A stretch of 64,000 nt of DNA from Brachyspira pilosicoli P43/6/78. GTDB lineage: Bacteria > Spirochaetota > Brachyspiria > Brachyspirales > Brachyspiraceae. A program made the position numbers and the translations under genes. The stretch spans positions 2,046,001 through 2,110,000 of the forward strand of contig NC_019908.1 of the NCBI RefSeq assembly GCF_000325665.1, written 5' to 3'. The number at the start of each line of letters is the position of its first letter. Position 1 is the first letter of the stretch. This document shows positions 26,440-38,993 of the stretch, piece by piece. The notes beneath the pieces are model-generated. The model was not told the DNA's origin. It was given only the letters and a program-made list of their open reading frames with translations, and made no database searches.

Positions 26440-26448
26440 ATGTTAATT
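26430..26448. promoter_or_regulatory. Candidate operator palindrome
   Basis: A perfect 7-bp inverted repeat, AATTAAC-TATAT-GTTAATT. It overlaps the -10 box and predicted start of the minus-strand promoter, a position where a bound repressor would block transcription. The half-site order is the reverse of the Rex consensus, so Rex is not implied. Confidence 0.45.
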
Positions 26449-26474
26449 ATAGTGGATTTTTTTCTAAAAATCAA
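26446..26474 (-). promoter_or_regulatory. Promoter driving the maoC-bcd-etf leader
   Basis: On the minus strand TTGATT (26469-26474), 17-nt spacer, TATAAT (26446-26451). It predicts a start near 26439 and a leader of about 325 nt to the maoC ATG. Confidence 0.65.
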
Positions 26475-26647
26475 TTCATAATGTGATAAAAATAACTTTT
26501 TGTTTAATATTTGACCTAAAAATGTATTTGAATAAAATATATTGTATTTAATAATTACTTAATTATTATGTATTAAAAAATAGTGTTATTTAAATATATA
26601 TGTAGATTGTTTTAAAATTTATATTTTGCTTGCATTTTTTTTCATAA

Positions 26648-26676
26648 TTGCTTAAAATAGTTTAATATCGTATAAT
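26648..26676 (+). promoter_or_regulatory. Promoter for the V-ATPase operon
   Basis: TTGCTT (26648-26653), 17-nt spacer, TATAAT (26671-26676). The leader is about 30 nt, and AAGGAG precedes the first ATG. Confidence 0.65.
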
Positions 26677-26713
26677 GTTTATAATTACATAATTTATAAG
26701 TTAAGGAGATATC

Positions 26714-27328
26714 ATGGCTGAAGATAAAAAACTTGACTCTCTTCTAGAACGTATATATCAAGACGGTGTTGAAAAATCTAATAAGAAAGCTGATGAAATA
26801 ATTTCTAATGCTAAAAATGAAGCAGATAGAATTATTAAAGAAGCAGAATCAAAATCAGAAGAAATCATCAAAGAAGCTCAAAGAAAATCAGAAGAGCTAA
26901 AAAAGAACACCATAACTGATGTTCGTATGGCAGGTGAGCAGTCAATAAGTGCTTTAAAGCAAAGAGTAAAAGATTTAGTAACCTCTAAAGTATTGGAAGA
27001 AGGCTTAAAAGGAGCTTTTGCTGATACTGCATTCTTAAAAGATTTAATTTTAGAGGTAGTAAAAAAATGGGATATAGCTTCAGGTAACTCTGATGTAACA
27101 GTATATTTCCCAGAATCAAAAAAAGCAGATATAGATGCTGCATTTGAGAAGTCTATAAAATCAGCTATTAATAATGCTACTATTAATTTTGATAAGAAAT
27201 TATCAAACGGTTTCAAAATAGTACCAAATAATGGCAATTATCAATTACAATTTACAGATGAGGATTTTGTAGAGTTCTTCAGTGATTATATCAAAGCTAA
27301 AACAGAAGAAGTAATATTTAGTAAATAA
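26714..27328 (+). CDS. ntpE: V-type ATP synthase/ATPase subunit E
   Basis: 204 aa. The N-terminal third is a charged coiled coil (about residues 10-75, with repeats of EAxxIIKEAxxK) and the rest a globular domain, the E-subunit pattern of the peripheral stalk. Stalk subunit G/H usually partners E, but no separate gene for it is seen here. First gene of the operon. Confidence 0.9.
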   Translation: MAEDKKLDSLLERIYQDGVEKSNKKADEIISNAKNEADRIIKEAESKSEEIIKEAQRKSEELKKNTITDVRMAGEQSISALKQRVKDLVTSKVLEEGLKGAFADTAFLKDLILEVVKKWDIASGNSDVTVYFPESKKADIDAAFEKSIKSAINNATINFDKKLSNGFKIVPNNGNYQLQFTDEDFVEFFSDYIKAKTEEVIFSK

Positions 27329-27339
27329 GAGGGGCGAGT

Positions 27340-28173
27340 ATGGGATCATATTATTATCTTATCTCAGGTCTTCCCGAAGTGAAATTATCTGATGCTAAGG
27401 CTAAGTATGATATTAATGAAATTACTCAAAGCATATTATCTAGTTTAAGTGCTAAAGATGCTAAGTTTTTTAAATATCTTATTTATCAAAATGACAATAA
27501 AAATTTAGTAAATGCTATAGCAAAACAAAAGGGTTTATTTAGCCCTTATACAAAGCATTTAGAGCCTTGTATATTTAGCAAAGAAGAGATACAAAAATAC
27601 AGTAATATCTCTAATTTACCTACTTATATGAGCAAATTTTTAGAAGATAATAAGAATGTTGAATGGGAAAGTGTTAGGCATATAGAAAATAGTTTATTGA
27701 ATTTGTATTATGAAGAAATGATAAATAGTGGCAATAATTTCATAAAGAATTATGCATTATTTATGAGAGACATGAAGAATGTTTTAGCAGCTTTAAATGG
27801 AAGAGCTTTAGGTTTTAATGGCGACAAGATAGCTAAAGAGCTTATAGGAGATTATTCTTTAATATCTGCATTAAGCAAATCTACAGCTTCCGATTTTGGT
27901 GTAGGTAGGGAGATACCTTATATTAACACTATTATAGAGACATTTAACTCATCAGATAAAGCTGATCCATATAATATGGAAAATATAGAATGTTCTTTGG
28001 TAGGGGAGTTTTTGGATAAGTTAACATCTATAAAATCTTTCACAACAGATAATATTTTTGCTTATTATATAAATCTTAACTATGCCGTTAGTATCAACGG
28101 AAGAGATGAAGAGGAAGGTAAGAAACATTTAGAGACGCTTGTAGAAACATTAAAAAGCAAAGCGTCATTATAA
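27340..28173 (+). CDS. DUF2764 protein of the V-ATPase operon
   Basis: 277 aa. Begins MGSYYYLISGLPEVKL, the hallmark start of DUF2764 proteins, which I know only from V-ATPase clusters of spirochaetes and Bacteroidetes. It is predicted to be mostly alpha-helical, soluble, without a signal. It occupies the position where subunit C (the rotor-to-ring socket, AC39/d family) lies in other operons, and no subunit C gene is present. I infer, but cannot show, that it replaces C. Confidence 0.82.
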   Translation: MGSYYYLISGLPEVKLSDAKAKYDINEITQSILSSLSAKDAKFFKYLIYQNDNKNLVNAIAKQKGLFSPYTKHLEPCIFSKEEIQKYSNISNLPTYMSKFLEDNKNVEWESVRHIENSLLNLYYEEMINSGNNFIKNYALFMRDMKNVLAALNGRALGFNGDKIAKELIGDYSLISALSKSTASDFGVGREIPYINTIIETFNSSDKADPYNMENIECSLVGEFLDKLTSIKSFTTDNIFAYYINLNYAVSINGRDEEEGKKHLETLVETLKSKASL

Positions 28174-28198
28174 AATGTAAATTAATTAGGAGATTGAA

Positions 28199-29962
28199 AT
28201 GACTAAAGGTAAAGTAACTGCTATTATATCAAACCTAATTTCAATAGAGGTAGACGGACCTGTTTCACAAAACGAGATATGTTTTGTATCTTGCGGGGAA
28301 GCCAAACTAATGGCAGAGGTTATTAAAATATCAGGTACTAGTGCTAGTGCTCAGGTATTTGAATCTACAAGGGGAATGAAATTAGGCGATGCCGTAGAGT
28401 TTACTGGTTCAATGTTAGAGATTGAATTAGGACCTGGACTTTTAGGTAAAAACTTTGACGGACTTCAAAATGACCTTGATAAATTAAAAGGTGTATTCTT
28501 AGAGAGAGGTAAATATAACAACCTTACTGAAGATAAAGATGCTAGATACGACTTTACACCTATAGCTAAAGTTGGTGATGAAGTTGAGGCAGGAGATTGG
28601 ATTGGTGCTGTTAAAGAGGGTTGGATTGACCATAAAATAATGGTTCCTTTCAAATTTGAAGGTAAAGGTGTTGTTGAAAGTGTAGTTTCTGCTGGAAATT
28701 ATGCTTTAGAAGATACTCTTGCTGTTATAAAAGATTCTAAAGGCGAAAAAGTCAATGTAACAATGGTACAAACTTGGCCTGTAAAACTTACTATTAAAGC
28801 TTACAAAGAAAAACCAAGACCATTCAAATTGTTAGAAACTGGTGTTAGAACTATAGATACATTTAACCCTATCACTGAAGGCGGTACAGGATTTATTCCA
28901 GGACCATTCGGTGCAGGTAAAACAGTATTACAGCACGCTTTGGCTACTAACGCAAACGCTGACTTGATTATAATGACAGCTTGCGGTGAGAGAGCTAATG
29001 AGGTAGTAGAAATATTTACAGAGTTCCCAGAGCTTATAGACCCTAGAACTGGAAGAAGCTTGATGGAAAGAACTACAATCATCTGTAACACTTCAAACAT
29101 GCCTGTTGCTGCTCGTGAAGCTTCAGTTTATGTAGGTATGACAGTAGCTGAATATTATAGGTCAATGGGACTTAAAGTTCTTCTTCTTGCTGACTCTACT
29201 TCTCGTTGGGCACAAGCTTTGAGAGAGATGTCTAACAGACTTGAAGAATTACCTGGACCAGATGCGTTCCCTATCGACTTGCCTGCTATTATTTCTAGTT
29301 TCTATGCTAGAGCAGGTTTCGTATACTTAAATAACGGAGAGACTGGTTCTATTACATTCATAGGTACAGTATCACCTGCAGGCGGTAACTTGAAAGAGCC
29401 TGTAACAGAATCTACTCGTAAAGCAGCTAGATGTTTCTACGCATTATCACAAAAACGTGCTGACAGTAAAAGATATCCTGCTGTTGACCCATTAGATTCT
29501 TATTCTAAATACATAGAATATCCAGAGTTCGTAGAGTTTTCAGACACTTATATAGAAAAAGGCTGGTCTGAGAAAGTTATTAGAGCAAAAGATATAGCTA
29601 GAAGAGGTCAGGAAGCAAGCGACCAGATAAGCATTTTGGGTGACGACGCAGTACCTCTTGAATACCATCAGCGTTTATGGAAAGCTGAGCTTATAGACTT
29701 CGTTATCTTACAGCAAGATGCTTTCGATAAAGTAGATAAAAACTGCCCAATAGAGAGACAAAAAGAATTATTAAATCAAGTTATGAAAGTTGTAGAAGCT
29801 GATTACAGATTTGATGATTATAGCGAAGTAGGTACTTATTTCAAAAGACTTATTAACGCATTCAAACAGATGAACTATTCTGTATATCAGTCTGAAGAAC
29901 ATAAAAAATACACAGCTGAGATGGAATCAATATTTGCTGAAAGGAGTATAACACATGCCTAA
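28199..29962 (+). CDS. ntpA: V-type ATPase catalytic subunit A
   Basis: 587 aa. P-loop GPFGAGKT at residues 235-242, Walker B region VLLLADSTSRWAQALREMS, and the A-subunit non-homologous insert between the N-terminal barrel and the nucleotide-binding domain. It catalyses ATP hydrolysis or synthesis in the V1 head. AGGAG precedes the ATG; its end overlaps ntpB by 8 nt. Confidence 0.97.
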   Translation: MTKGKVTAIISNLISIEVDGPVSQNEICFVSCGEAKLMAEVIKISGTSASAQVFESTRGMKLGDAVEFTGSMLEIELGPGLLGKNFDGLQNDLDKLKGVFLERGKYNNLTEDKDARYDFTPIAKVGDEVEAGDWIGAVKEGWIDHKIMVPFKFEGKGVVESVVSAGNYALEDTLAVIKDSKGEKVNVTMVQTWPVKLTIKAYKEKPRPFKLLETGVRTIDTFNPITEGGTGFIPGPFGAGKTVLQHALATNANADLIIMTACGERANEVVEIFTEFPELIDPRTGRSLMERTTIICNTSNMPVAAREASVYVGMTVAEYYRSMGLKVLLLADSTSRWAQALREMSNRLEELPGPDAFPIDLPAIISSFYARAGFVYLNNGETGSITFIGTVSPAGGNLKEPVTESTRKAARCFYALSQKRADSKRYPAVDPLDSYSKYIEYPEFVEFSDTYIEKGWSEKVIRAKDIARRGQEASDQISILGDDAVPLEYHQRLWKAELIDFVILQQDAFDKVDKNCPIERQKELLNQVMKVVEADYRFDDYSEVGTYFKRLINAFKQMNYSVYQSEEHKKYTAEMESIFAERSITHA

Positions 29963-31280
29963 AGCATTTCAAAAAGTATATACAAAATTAGTACAAATTA
30001 CTAAAGCAACTGTATCTTTAAGAGCAGAAAATGTTGGTAACGATGAGATGGCTCTAGTAGCTGGCAGACCTGCTCAGGTTGTAAAAATGATTGGAGATAT
30101 TGTTACGCTTCAGGTTTTCCAAGGTACTGAAGGTATACCTACAAACGCTGAAGTTGTATTTTTAGGCAGACCTCCTAGACTTAAAGTAAGCGAACTTCTT
30201 GCAGGAAGATTCTTTAATGCTTATGGTGAGCCTATTGACGGAGGTGCTGAAGTTGAAGGTAAAGAGGTAGAAATCGGAGGACCTTCTGTAAACCCTGTTA
30301 GAAGAAAACAGCCTTCTGAACTTATTGCTACTGGTATTGCTGGTATTGACCTTAACAACACACTTGTTACAGGACAAAAAATCCCATTCTTCGCAGACCC
30401 AGACCAACCTTATAACGCAGTACTTGCACAGGTTGCTTTGAGAGCTGAAGCTGACAAGATTATCCTTGGCGGTATGGGACTTTCTAACGATGACTACTTA
30501 TCATTTAAAAATACATTTACTGAAGCTGGAGCATTAGATAAAATTATATGTTTCATCAACACTACTGATGACCCTCCAGTAGAAAGACTTTTGATACCTG
30601 ATATGGCTTGTACAGCTGCAGAATATTTCGCAGTTGAGCATAAGCAAAAAGTTCTTGTTCTTCTTACAGACATGACTCTTTATGCTGACGCTTTAGCTAT
30701 AGTATCAAACAAAATGGACCAGATTCCTTCTAAAGACTCTATGCCTGGTTCATTATATTCTGACCTTGCTAAAATATATGAAAAAGCAGCTCAGTTCCCT
30801 GATGGCGGTTCTATTACTATTATCGCTGTTACTACTCTTAACGAAGGTGATATTACTCACGCTGTACCAGACAACACTGGTTACATCACTGAAGGTCAGC
30901 TTTATTTAAGACGTGACTCTGATATAGGTAAAACAATCATCGACCCATTCAGAAGTCTTTCACGTTTGAAACAGTTGGTTATAGGTAAGAAAACTAGAGA
31001 AGACCACCCTGCTGTAATGAACACTTTGGTTCGTCTTTATTCAGATGCTGCTAATGCTAAAATGAAAAAAGAAAACGGTTTCGACTTAACTGAATATGAT
31101 GAAAGATGTTTGAAATATGCTGCTGAATATTCTGAAAGATTATTAGCAATAGACATTAACATTAAAATTGATGAAATGTTAGAAACAGGCTGGGAATTAA
31201 TGTCCAAATACTTTAGTAAAGCAGAAGTTGGTATAAAAGAATCTTTGGTAGAACAATACGGTAAATGGACAAATAATTAA
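29955..31280 (+). CDS. ntpB: V-type ATPase subunit B
   Basis: 441 aa. Homologous to A but without a P-loop (FFADPDQPYN replaces it), as expected for the regulatory B subunit. Also shows VLLTDMTLYADAL and PDNTGYITEGQLYLRRD. It forms the A3B3 head. It overlaps ntpA by 8 nt. Confidence 0.97.
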   Translation: MPKAFQKVYTKLVQITKATVSLRAENVGNDEMALVAGRPAQVVKMIGDIVTLQVFQGTEGIPTNAEVVFLGRPPRLKVSELLAGRFFNAYGEPIDGGAEVEGKEVEIGGPSVNPVRRKQPSELIATGIAGIDLNNTLVTGQKIPFFADPDQPYNAVLAQVALRAEADKIILGGMGLSNDDYLSFKNTFTEAGALDKIICFINTTDDPPVERLLIPDMACTAAEYFAVEHKQKVLVLLTDMTLYADALAIVSNKMDQIPSKDSMPGSLYSDLAKIYEKAAQFPDGGSITIIAVTTLNEGDITHAVPDNTGYITEGQLYLRRDSDIGKTIIDPFRSLSRLKQLVIGKKTREDHPAVMNTLVRLYSDAANAKMKKENGFDLTEYDERCLKYAAEYSERLLAIDINIKIDEMLETGWELMSKYFSKAEVGIKESLVEQYGKWTNN

Positions 31281-31298
31281 TAAAGTAGGTTAAAAAAT

Positions 31299-31895
31299 AT
31301 GGCATTAAAGTTTCAATACAATAAAACGGCTCTTCAAAACCTAAGACGCCAGCTTTCTATTCGTGAGAAAGCTTTGCCTACTTTGAAAAGTAAAGAGGCA
31401 GCACTTCGTCTTGAGGTGAGAAAGATTACCGCTGAGATTGAATTACTTAAAGATGAGTATCAAAAACTTGTGAAACAAAATCAAAACTATAATGGTTTTT
31501 GGACTGAGTTTCCTGAGATTGTTAAGATTAGAAATGTAAACTCTGAGCAAAAAAATATTGCCGGTGTTAAAGTTTCTATATTAACAGGTATAGATTTTGA
31601 TATTGAAAATGTCAGCATGTTTAATATGCCTTCTTGGATTAGGCTTGCCATTAATATGTTTGAGCTACTTATGACATTACAAATAAAAATTGAAATGACA
31701 GAAAATAGACTTAATGCTTTGGCTTATGCTAAGGAAAAAAACTACTCAGAAAGTTAACCTTTATGAGAAAGTACAAATTCCTGAGTATAAAACAGCTATA
31801 ATCAAAATTAAAAGGTATATGGAAGATGAAGAAAATTTAAGTAAGTCTTCTCAAAAGATAGTAAAAGAAAGAAACAGAGCTAAGGAGGCGTCTTT

Positions 31896-31899
<4 letters not shown>
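31299..31899 (+). CDS. ntpD: V-type ATPase subunit D, interrupted by a one-base frameshift
   Basis: Codons 1-~146 run from ATG 31299 and end falsely at 31757 (NYSES). The remaining C-terminus (TTQKVNLYEKVQIPEYKTAI... to KEASL, stop 31899) is in the next frame. Removing one A from the run of seven at 31735-31741 joins them into about 199 aa, the normal D length with the two long helices of the central rotor shaft. The whole span is 601 nt, one more than a multiple of three. The operon position (A-B-D-I-K) is normal. An essential rotor part is unlikely to be dead, so sequence error or slippage is suspected. Confidence 0.88.
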
Positions 31900-34291
<2,392 letters not shown>

Positions 34292-34321
34292 TAATTATTG
34301 ATTAATAAAAGTGAAATAAAT

Positions 34322-34366
34322 AAAATCCGTAGGAGTTGTAATTAGGCTCTTACGGATTTTTTTATT
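34322..34366 (+). terminator. Intrinsic terminator of the V-ATPase operon
   Basis: AAATCCGTAGGAG (34323-34335) pairs with CTCTTACGGATTT (34347-34359) with one G-U, followed directly by a T tract. Confidence 0.92.
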
Positions 34367-34722
34367 TATATAAGTATATAAGAAAAAATTATATAAAATA
34401 TTTAGATAAATAGCATATTTTCATAAATTACTAAGTTTAGTTTTTATATAAATATGTAATTGTTTTTGAAATTTATTAAAAAAAAGATTAAAAATGTTAA
34501 AAATGCTATTGATTTTTTTATTTTGTTGGTTTATAATTTTCTAACTTTCAGAGAAGCGATTAAAGCGTATAGTATTGGATTTCTTCATGTTTATGTGAAT
34601 AAATACTATAAAAGCTCGGCTGTTATAAGCTGTTTCGTTTGAAGATAAAATTTTAATATATATAAATCCTTTTTAATAAAGGGTAAAAATAAAAAAAATA
34701 AAGATTAGAGGTTTTGTATTGT
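34367..34722 (+). other. Spacer before the str operon; no gene recognised
   Basis: About 355 bp of AT-rich DNA. A 60-codon frame (34460-34642) has no good ribosome binding site and an unconvincing composition. It must hold the str-operon promoter; TTTATG...TATAAA near 34588-34612 and TTGAAG near 34639 are only weak candidates. Confidence 0.4.
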
Positions 34723-35097
34723 ATGCCTACAATTAATCAATTAGTAAGAAAAGGTCGTAAACGTATAGTAAATAAGACTAAATCACCTGCGTTAATGAAA
34801 TGTCCGCAAAGAGAAGGTGTTTGTACTCGTGTAACAACAACTACACCAAAAAAACCTAACTCAGCTATGCGTAAAATAGCTCGTGTAAGAATAACAAACG
34901 GTATGGAAGTAACAGCATATATTCCTGGTATAGACCATACATTACAAGAACACAACCGTGTACTTATAAGAGGCGGAAGGGTTAAAGACTTACCTGGTTG
35001 TCGTTATCACATAGTTAGAGGAAGCCGTGAAGCTTCTGGTGTAGAGAAGAGAATGAAGTCTAGAAGTAAATATGGTACTAAAAAACCTAAGGCTTAA
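34723..35097 (+). CDS. rpsL: Ribosomal protein S12
   Basis: 124 aa from ATG 34723 ([12 protein letters not shown]), chosen over an in-frame TTG at 34714 because GAGG at 34708-34711 fits the ATG. It contains the decoding-centre motifs [13 protein letters not shown] and [14 protein letters not shown], with unmodified-type Lys at the streptomycin-resistance positions. First gene of the str operon. Confidence 0.97.
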   Translation: MPTINQLVRKGRKRIVNKTKSPALMKCPQREGVCTRVTTTTPKKPNSAMRKIARVRITNGMEVTAYIPGIDHTLQEHNRVLIRGGRVKDLPGCRYHIVRGSREASGVEKRMKSRSKYGTKKPKA

Positions 35098-35111
35098 TGG
35101 AGTGAATTAAT

Positions 35112-35582
35112 ATGGCAAGAAGAAGAAGAGCACAAACAAGAAAGATAAATGCTGACCCAATTTATGGCAGTGTTGTTATAAGTAAGTTTATAAACAAATT
35201 AATGTATGACGGCAAAAAAAGTAAAGCTGAAAACATTTTTTATAAAGCTATGGATTTGGTAAAAGAGAAAACAGGAAAAGATGGTTTAGAAGCTTTCAAT
35301 GAAGCTATTAACAACATAAAACCACAAGTAGAAGTAAAATCAAGAAGAGTTGGCGGTTCTACTTATCAAGTACCTGTTGAAGTTAGACCAGACAGACAAA
35401 ACTCATTAGCTTTCACATGGCTTATAGATGCTTCAAGAAAAAGAGGCGGAAGAAGCATGATAGAGCGTTTATCAAATGAGATAGCTGATGCAATAGAAGG
35501 TAAAGGTCAAGCAGTTGCTAAGAGAGATACAGTACATAGAATGGCTGAAGGTAACAAAGCATTTGCACACTTTAGGTGGTAA
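35112..35582 (+). CDS. rpsG: Ribosomal protein S7
   Basis: 156 aa, standard length, ending KAFAHFRW. Nucleates the 3' domain of 16S rRNA and, in the family, is the autogenous repressor of the str operon. 14 nt after rpsL. Confidence 0.97.
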   Translation: MARRRRAQTRKINADPIYGSVVISKFINKLMYDGKKSKAENIFYKAMDLVKEKTGKDGLEAFNEAINNIKPQVEVKSRRVGGSTYQVPVEVRPDRQNSLAFTWLIDASRKRGGRSMIERLSNEIADAIEGKGQAVAKRDTVHRMAEGNKAFAHFRW

Positions 35583-35602
35583 GGTTTAAGGAGAGAGAAT
35601 AA

Positions 35603-37684
35603 GTGGCACGTCAAATTTCGTTAGAAAATACACGTAATATTGGTATTATGGCTCACATTGATGCTGGTAAAACTACTTTAAGTGAGCGTATATTATTCTT
35701 TACAGGTAAGACACATAGATTAGGTGAGGTTCATGAAGGTGCAGCTGAAATGGACTGGATGGAGCAGGAGAGAGAAAGAGGTATTACAATTACTTCTGCT
35801 GCAACTACTTGTTTTTGGAATGGTCATAGAATTAACTTAATAGATACTCCAGGGCACGTTGACTTTACTGCTGAGGTAGAAAGGTCTTTAAGAGTATTAG
35901 ATAGTGCTGTAGGAGTTTTTTGTTCTGTAGGCGGTGTTCAGCCTCAAAGTGAAACAGTATGGAGACAAGCAAGTAACTATAAAATCCCAAGAGCTATTTT
36001 TGTTAATAAAATGGACAGGATTGGTGCTAACTTCTACGCTGTTTTAGATCAAACAAGAGATAGATTAAAAGCAAACAGTCACCCAGTAGTTATACCTATA
36101 GGTGCAGAAAGCAACTTCGAGGGTGTTGTTGACTTAGTAAAAATGAAAGAGATAGTTTGGGTATCTGAAGATGGTATGAAGATGGAAGAGAGAGAAATCA
36201 GAGCCGAACTAAAAGAACAAGCAGAAAAATATAGAAATGAATTATTAGAAGCAATCGTTGAATATGATGATGATGCTATGAATAAGTTCTTTGAAGGTGA
36301 GGAAATAGATATTCCTACAATCAAAAGACTTATAAGAACAGCTACATTAACAGCAGACTTCTTCCCAATGTTCTGTGGTACAGCTTTCAAAAACAAAGGT
36401 ATTCAAGTATTAATAGATGCTGTAGTTGATTATTTACCATCTCCATTAGATAAACCTGAAATAGAAGGTACAGATTTAGATGGTAATGTTATAAAAAGAA
36501 AAGTAGCAGATGATGAGAAATTCAGTGCATTAGCATTCAAAATAATGACAGATCCACACGTTGGAAAAATAGCATTCTTAAGAGTTTACTCTGGAATATT
36601 AGAAGCTGGTTCTTATGTTTATAATGCTACAAAAGGAAAAAGAGAGCGTATCGGAAGAATACTTCAGATGCACGCTAACAAAAGAGAAGAGATTGAACAA
36701 GTATATTGCGGTGATATAGCAGCAGCAGTAGGACTTAAAGAAACTACAACAGGTGATACATTATGTCCAGAAAATGCTCCTATCATCTTGGAATCAATCA
36801 ACTTCCCAGAGCCAGTAATTAACGTTGCTATAGAGCCTAAAACAAAAGGTGATAGAGATAAAATGTCTATAGCTTTATCAAGACTTGCTGAAGAAGACCC
36901 AACATTCAGAGTTAGTTTTGATGAAGAAACAGGTCAAACAATTATCGCAGGTATGGGTGAGCTTCACTTAGAGATTATCTGTGATAGAATGAAAAGAGAA
37001 TACAAAGTTGAGGCAAATGTAGGTCGTCCTCAAGTATCTTACAGAGAAGGTATTAAGAAGACAGTTGAAGTTGAAGGTAAATTCGTACGTCAGTCAGGCG
37101 GTAAAGGTCAGTACGGTGATGTATGGTTGAGAATTGGACCTAATGAGCCTAATGCAGGATTCAAGTTTAATAACGAAATCGTTGGTGGTGTTGTTCCAAA
37201 AGAATATATACCAGCTGTAGAGAAAGGTTGTGTTGAGGCTATGAATACAGGTGTTCTTGCTAACTATCCAATGCTAGACGTTATAGTATCAGCATTTGAT
37301 GGTTCATTCCACCCAGTAGACTCATCAGAAATGGCATTCAAAATTGCTGCTTCAATGGGTTTCAAAGATGGATGTAAAAAAGCAGATCCTTACTTGTTAG
37401 AGCCTATGATGAGCGTAGAAGTTGTAACACCAGAAGATTATATGGGTGATATTATCGGTGACTTAGCTTCAAGAAGAGGACAGGTTCACGGATTTACAGA
37501 TAAGTCTGGTTACAAATCTATTAATGCTACAGTACCTCTTGCAGAGATGTTTGGTTATACAACAAGTATAAGAAACGTATCACAAGGTAGAGCAAGCTAC
37601 ACAATGCAGTTCTCACACTACGAGGAAGTACCTAAGAACGTAGCAGAAGAGATAATAGGTGCTAGAATGGGTAACGCTAAATAA
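35603..37684 (+). CDS. fusA: Elongation factor G
   Basis: 693 aa from a GTG start with GGAGAG upstream. GTPase motifs AHIDAGKTT, switch [22 protein letters not shown] and NKMDRIGA are all normal. Five-domain translocase for mRNA-tRNA movement. It lies between rpsG and tuf as in many str operons. Confidence 0.97.
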   Translation: MARQISLENTRNIGIMAHIDAGKTTLSERILFFTGKTHRLGEVHEGAAEMDWMEQERERGITITSAATTCFWNGHRINLIDTPGHVDFTAEVERSLRVLDSAVGVFCSVGGVQPQSETVWRQASNYKIPRAIFVNKMDRIGANFYAVLDQTRDRLKANSHPVVIPIGAESNFEGVVDLVKMKEIVWVSEDGMKMEEREIRAELKEQAEKYRNELLEAIVEYDDDAMNKFFEGEEIDIPTIKRLIRTATLTADFFPMFCGTAFKNKGIQVLIDAVVDYLPSPLDKPEIEGTDLDGNVIKRKVADDEKFSALAFKIMTDPHVGKIAFLRVYSGILEAGSYVYNATKGKRERIGRILQMHANKREEIEQVYCGDIAAAVGLKETTTGDTLCPENAPIILESINFPEPVINVAIEPKTKGDRDKMSIALSRLAEEDPTFRVSFDEETGQTIIAGMGELHLEIICDRMKREYKVEANVGRPQVSYREGIKKTVEVEGKFVRQSGGKGQYGDVWLRIGPNEPNAGFKFNNEIVGGVVPKEYIPAVEKGCVEAMNTGVLANYPMLDVIVSAFDGSFHPVDSSEMAFKIAASMGFKDGCKKADPYLLEPMMSVEVVTPEDYMGDIIGDLASRRGQVHGFTDKSGYKSINATVPLAEMFGYTTSIRNVSQGRASYTMQFSHYEEVPKNVAEEIIGARMGNAK

Positions 37685-37750
37685 CAAAAAATAAAAATAA
37701 ATAAAAAAACAATTTCCTAGAGAATAGGGATAAATAATTGGAGGATAAAA

Positions 37751-38977
37751 ATGGCTAAAGGAACTTATGAAGGTACAAAAACACACGTAAACGTTGGTAC
37801 TATCGGTCACGTTGACCATGGTAAAACAACATTAACATCAGCAATAACTGCAGTATCATCTGCAATGTTTCCAGCAACAGTACAAAAAGTTGCATACGAT
37901 TCAGTAGCAAAAGCTTCTGAGAGTCAAGGTAGAAGAGACCCTACAAAAATTTTGACAATCGCTACTTCACACGTAGAATATGAATCAGATAACAGACACT
38001 ATGCTCACGTAGACTGTCCAGGTCACGCTGACTATATTAAAAACATGATTACAGGTGCTGCTCAGATGGACGGTGCTATCTTAGTAGTATCAGCAGAAGA
38101 CGGTGTAATGCCACAAACAAAAGAACACGTACTTCTTTCAAGACAAGTAGGTGTAAACTACATCGTTGTATTCTTAAACAAATGTGATAAATTAGATGAC
38201 CCAGAAATGGCAGAAATAGTAGAAGCAGAAGTAGTAGACGTATTAGACCACTATGGTTTCGATGGCTCTAAAACTCCTATTATTAGAGGTTCTGCAATCA
38301 AAGCTATTCAAGCAATCGAAGCAGGAAAAGATCCAAGAACTGATCCAGATTGTAAATGTATATTAGACCTATTAAACGCACTTGATACTTATATTCCAGA
38401 TCCAGTACGTGAAACAGATAAAGACTTCTTAATGTCAATCGAAGACGTATACTCAATCCCTGGAAGAGGTACAGTTGTTACAGGTAGAATAGAAAGAGGA
38501 CAAATCAAAAAAGGTGACGAAGTAGAAATCGTTGGTTTAAGAGAAACTAAGAAAACTACTTGTACTGGTGTAGAAATGTTCAAGAAAGAAGTTGTTGGTA
38601 TAGCTGGTTATAACGTTGGATGTCTTTTAAGAGGTATTGAACGTAAAGAAGTAGAAAGAGGACAGGTATTAGCTAAACCAGGTACAATCACACCTCATAA
38701 AAAATTCGAAGCAGAAGTTTATATCTTGAAAAAAGAAGAAGGTGGAAGACATAGCGGTTTCGTAAGCGGTTACAGACCACAAATGTACTTCAGAACAACA
38801 GACGTAACAGGAGTTATCAACTTACCAGAAGGTTCTCCAATGATAATGCCAGGTGATAACGCTAACTTAACTATAGAGTTAATCAGCCAAATCGCTATGG
38901 AAGAGAAACAAAGATTCGCTATACGTGAAGGTGGTAAGACAGTAGGTAACGGTGTTGTAACAAAAATATTAGAATAA
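37751..38977 (+). CDS. tuf: Elongation factor Tu with a divergent switch I
   Basis: 408 aa, slightly longer than usual (about 395). [21 protein letters not shown] and the C-terminal [12 protein letters not shown] are standard. Between YDSVAK and TSHVEY, where EF-Tu normally has EKARGITIN, it reads [13 protein letters not shown] (about residues 59-71), some five residues longer. T69 stays, but the universal Arg-Gly before it becomes Lys-Ile. A second small insert lies at about 184-200 ([13 protein letters not shown]). GGAGG-type site upstream. Only copy in the window. Confidence 0.96.
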   Translation: MAKGTYEGTKTHVNVGTIGHVDHGKTTLTSAITAVSSAMFPATVQKVAYDSVAKASESQGRRDPTKILTIATSHVEYESDNRHYAHVDCPGHADYIKNMITGAAQMDGAILVVSAEDGVMPQTKEHVLLSRQVGVNYIVVFLNKCDKLDDPEMAEIVEAEVVDVLDHYGFDGSKTPIIRGSAIKAIQAIEAGKDPRTDPDCKCILDLLNALDTYIPDPVRETDKDFLMSIEDVYSIPGRGTVVTGRIERGQIKKGDEVEIVGLRETKKTTCTGVEMFKKEVVGIAGYNVGCLLRGIERKEVERGQVLAKPGTITPHKKFEAEVYILKKEEGGRHSGFVSGYRPQMYFRTTDVTGVINLPEGSPMIMPGDNANLTIELISQIAMEEKQRFAIREGGKTVGNGVVTKILE

Positions 38978-38993
38978 TTTAAGGAAAGAAATA

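Noticed and set aside
26430-26448. Rex operator in the bcd-etf promoter
   Set aside because: The half-sites are in the opposite order to the Rex consensus, so only an unspecified operator is proposed.
34460-34642. 60-codon frame before the str operon
   Set aside because: No ribosome binding site, composition like random AT-rich DNA, no recognisable features.
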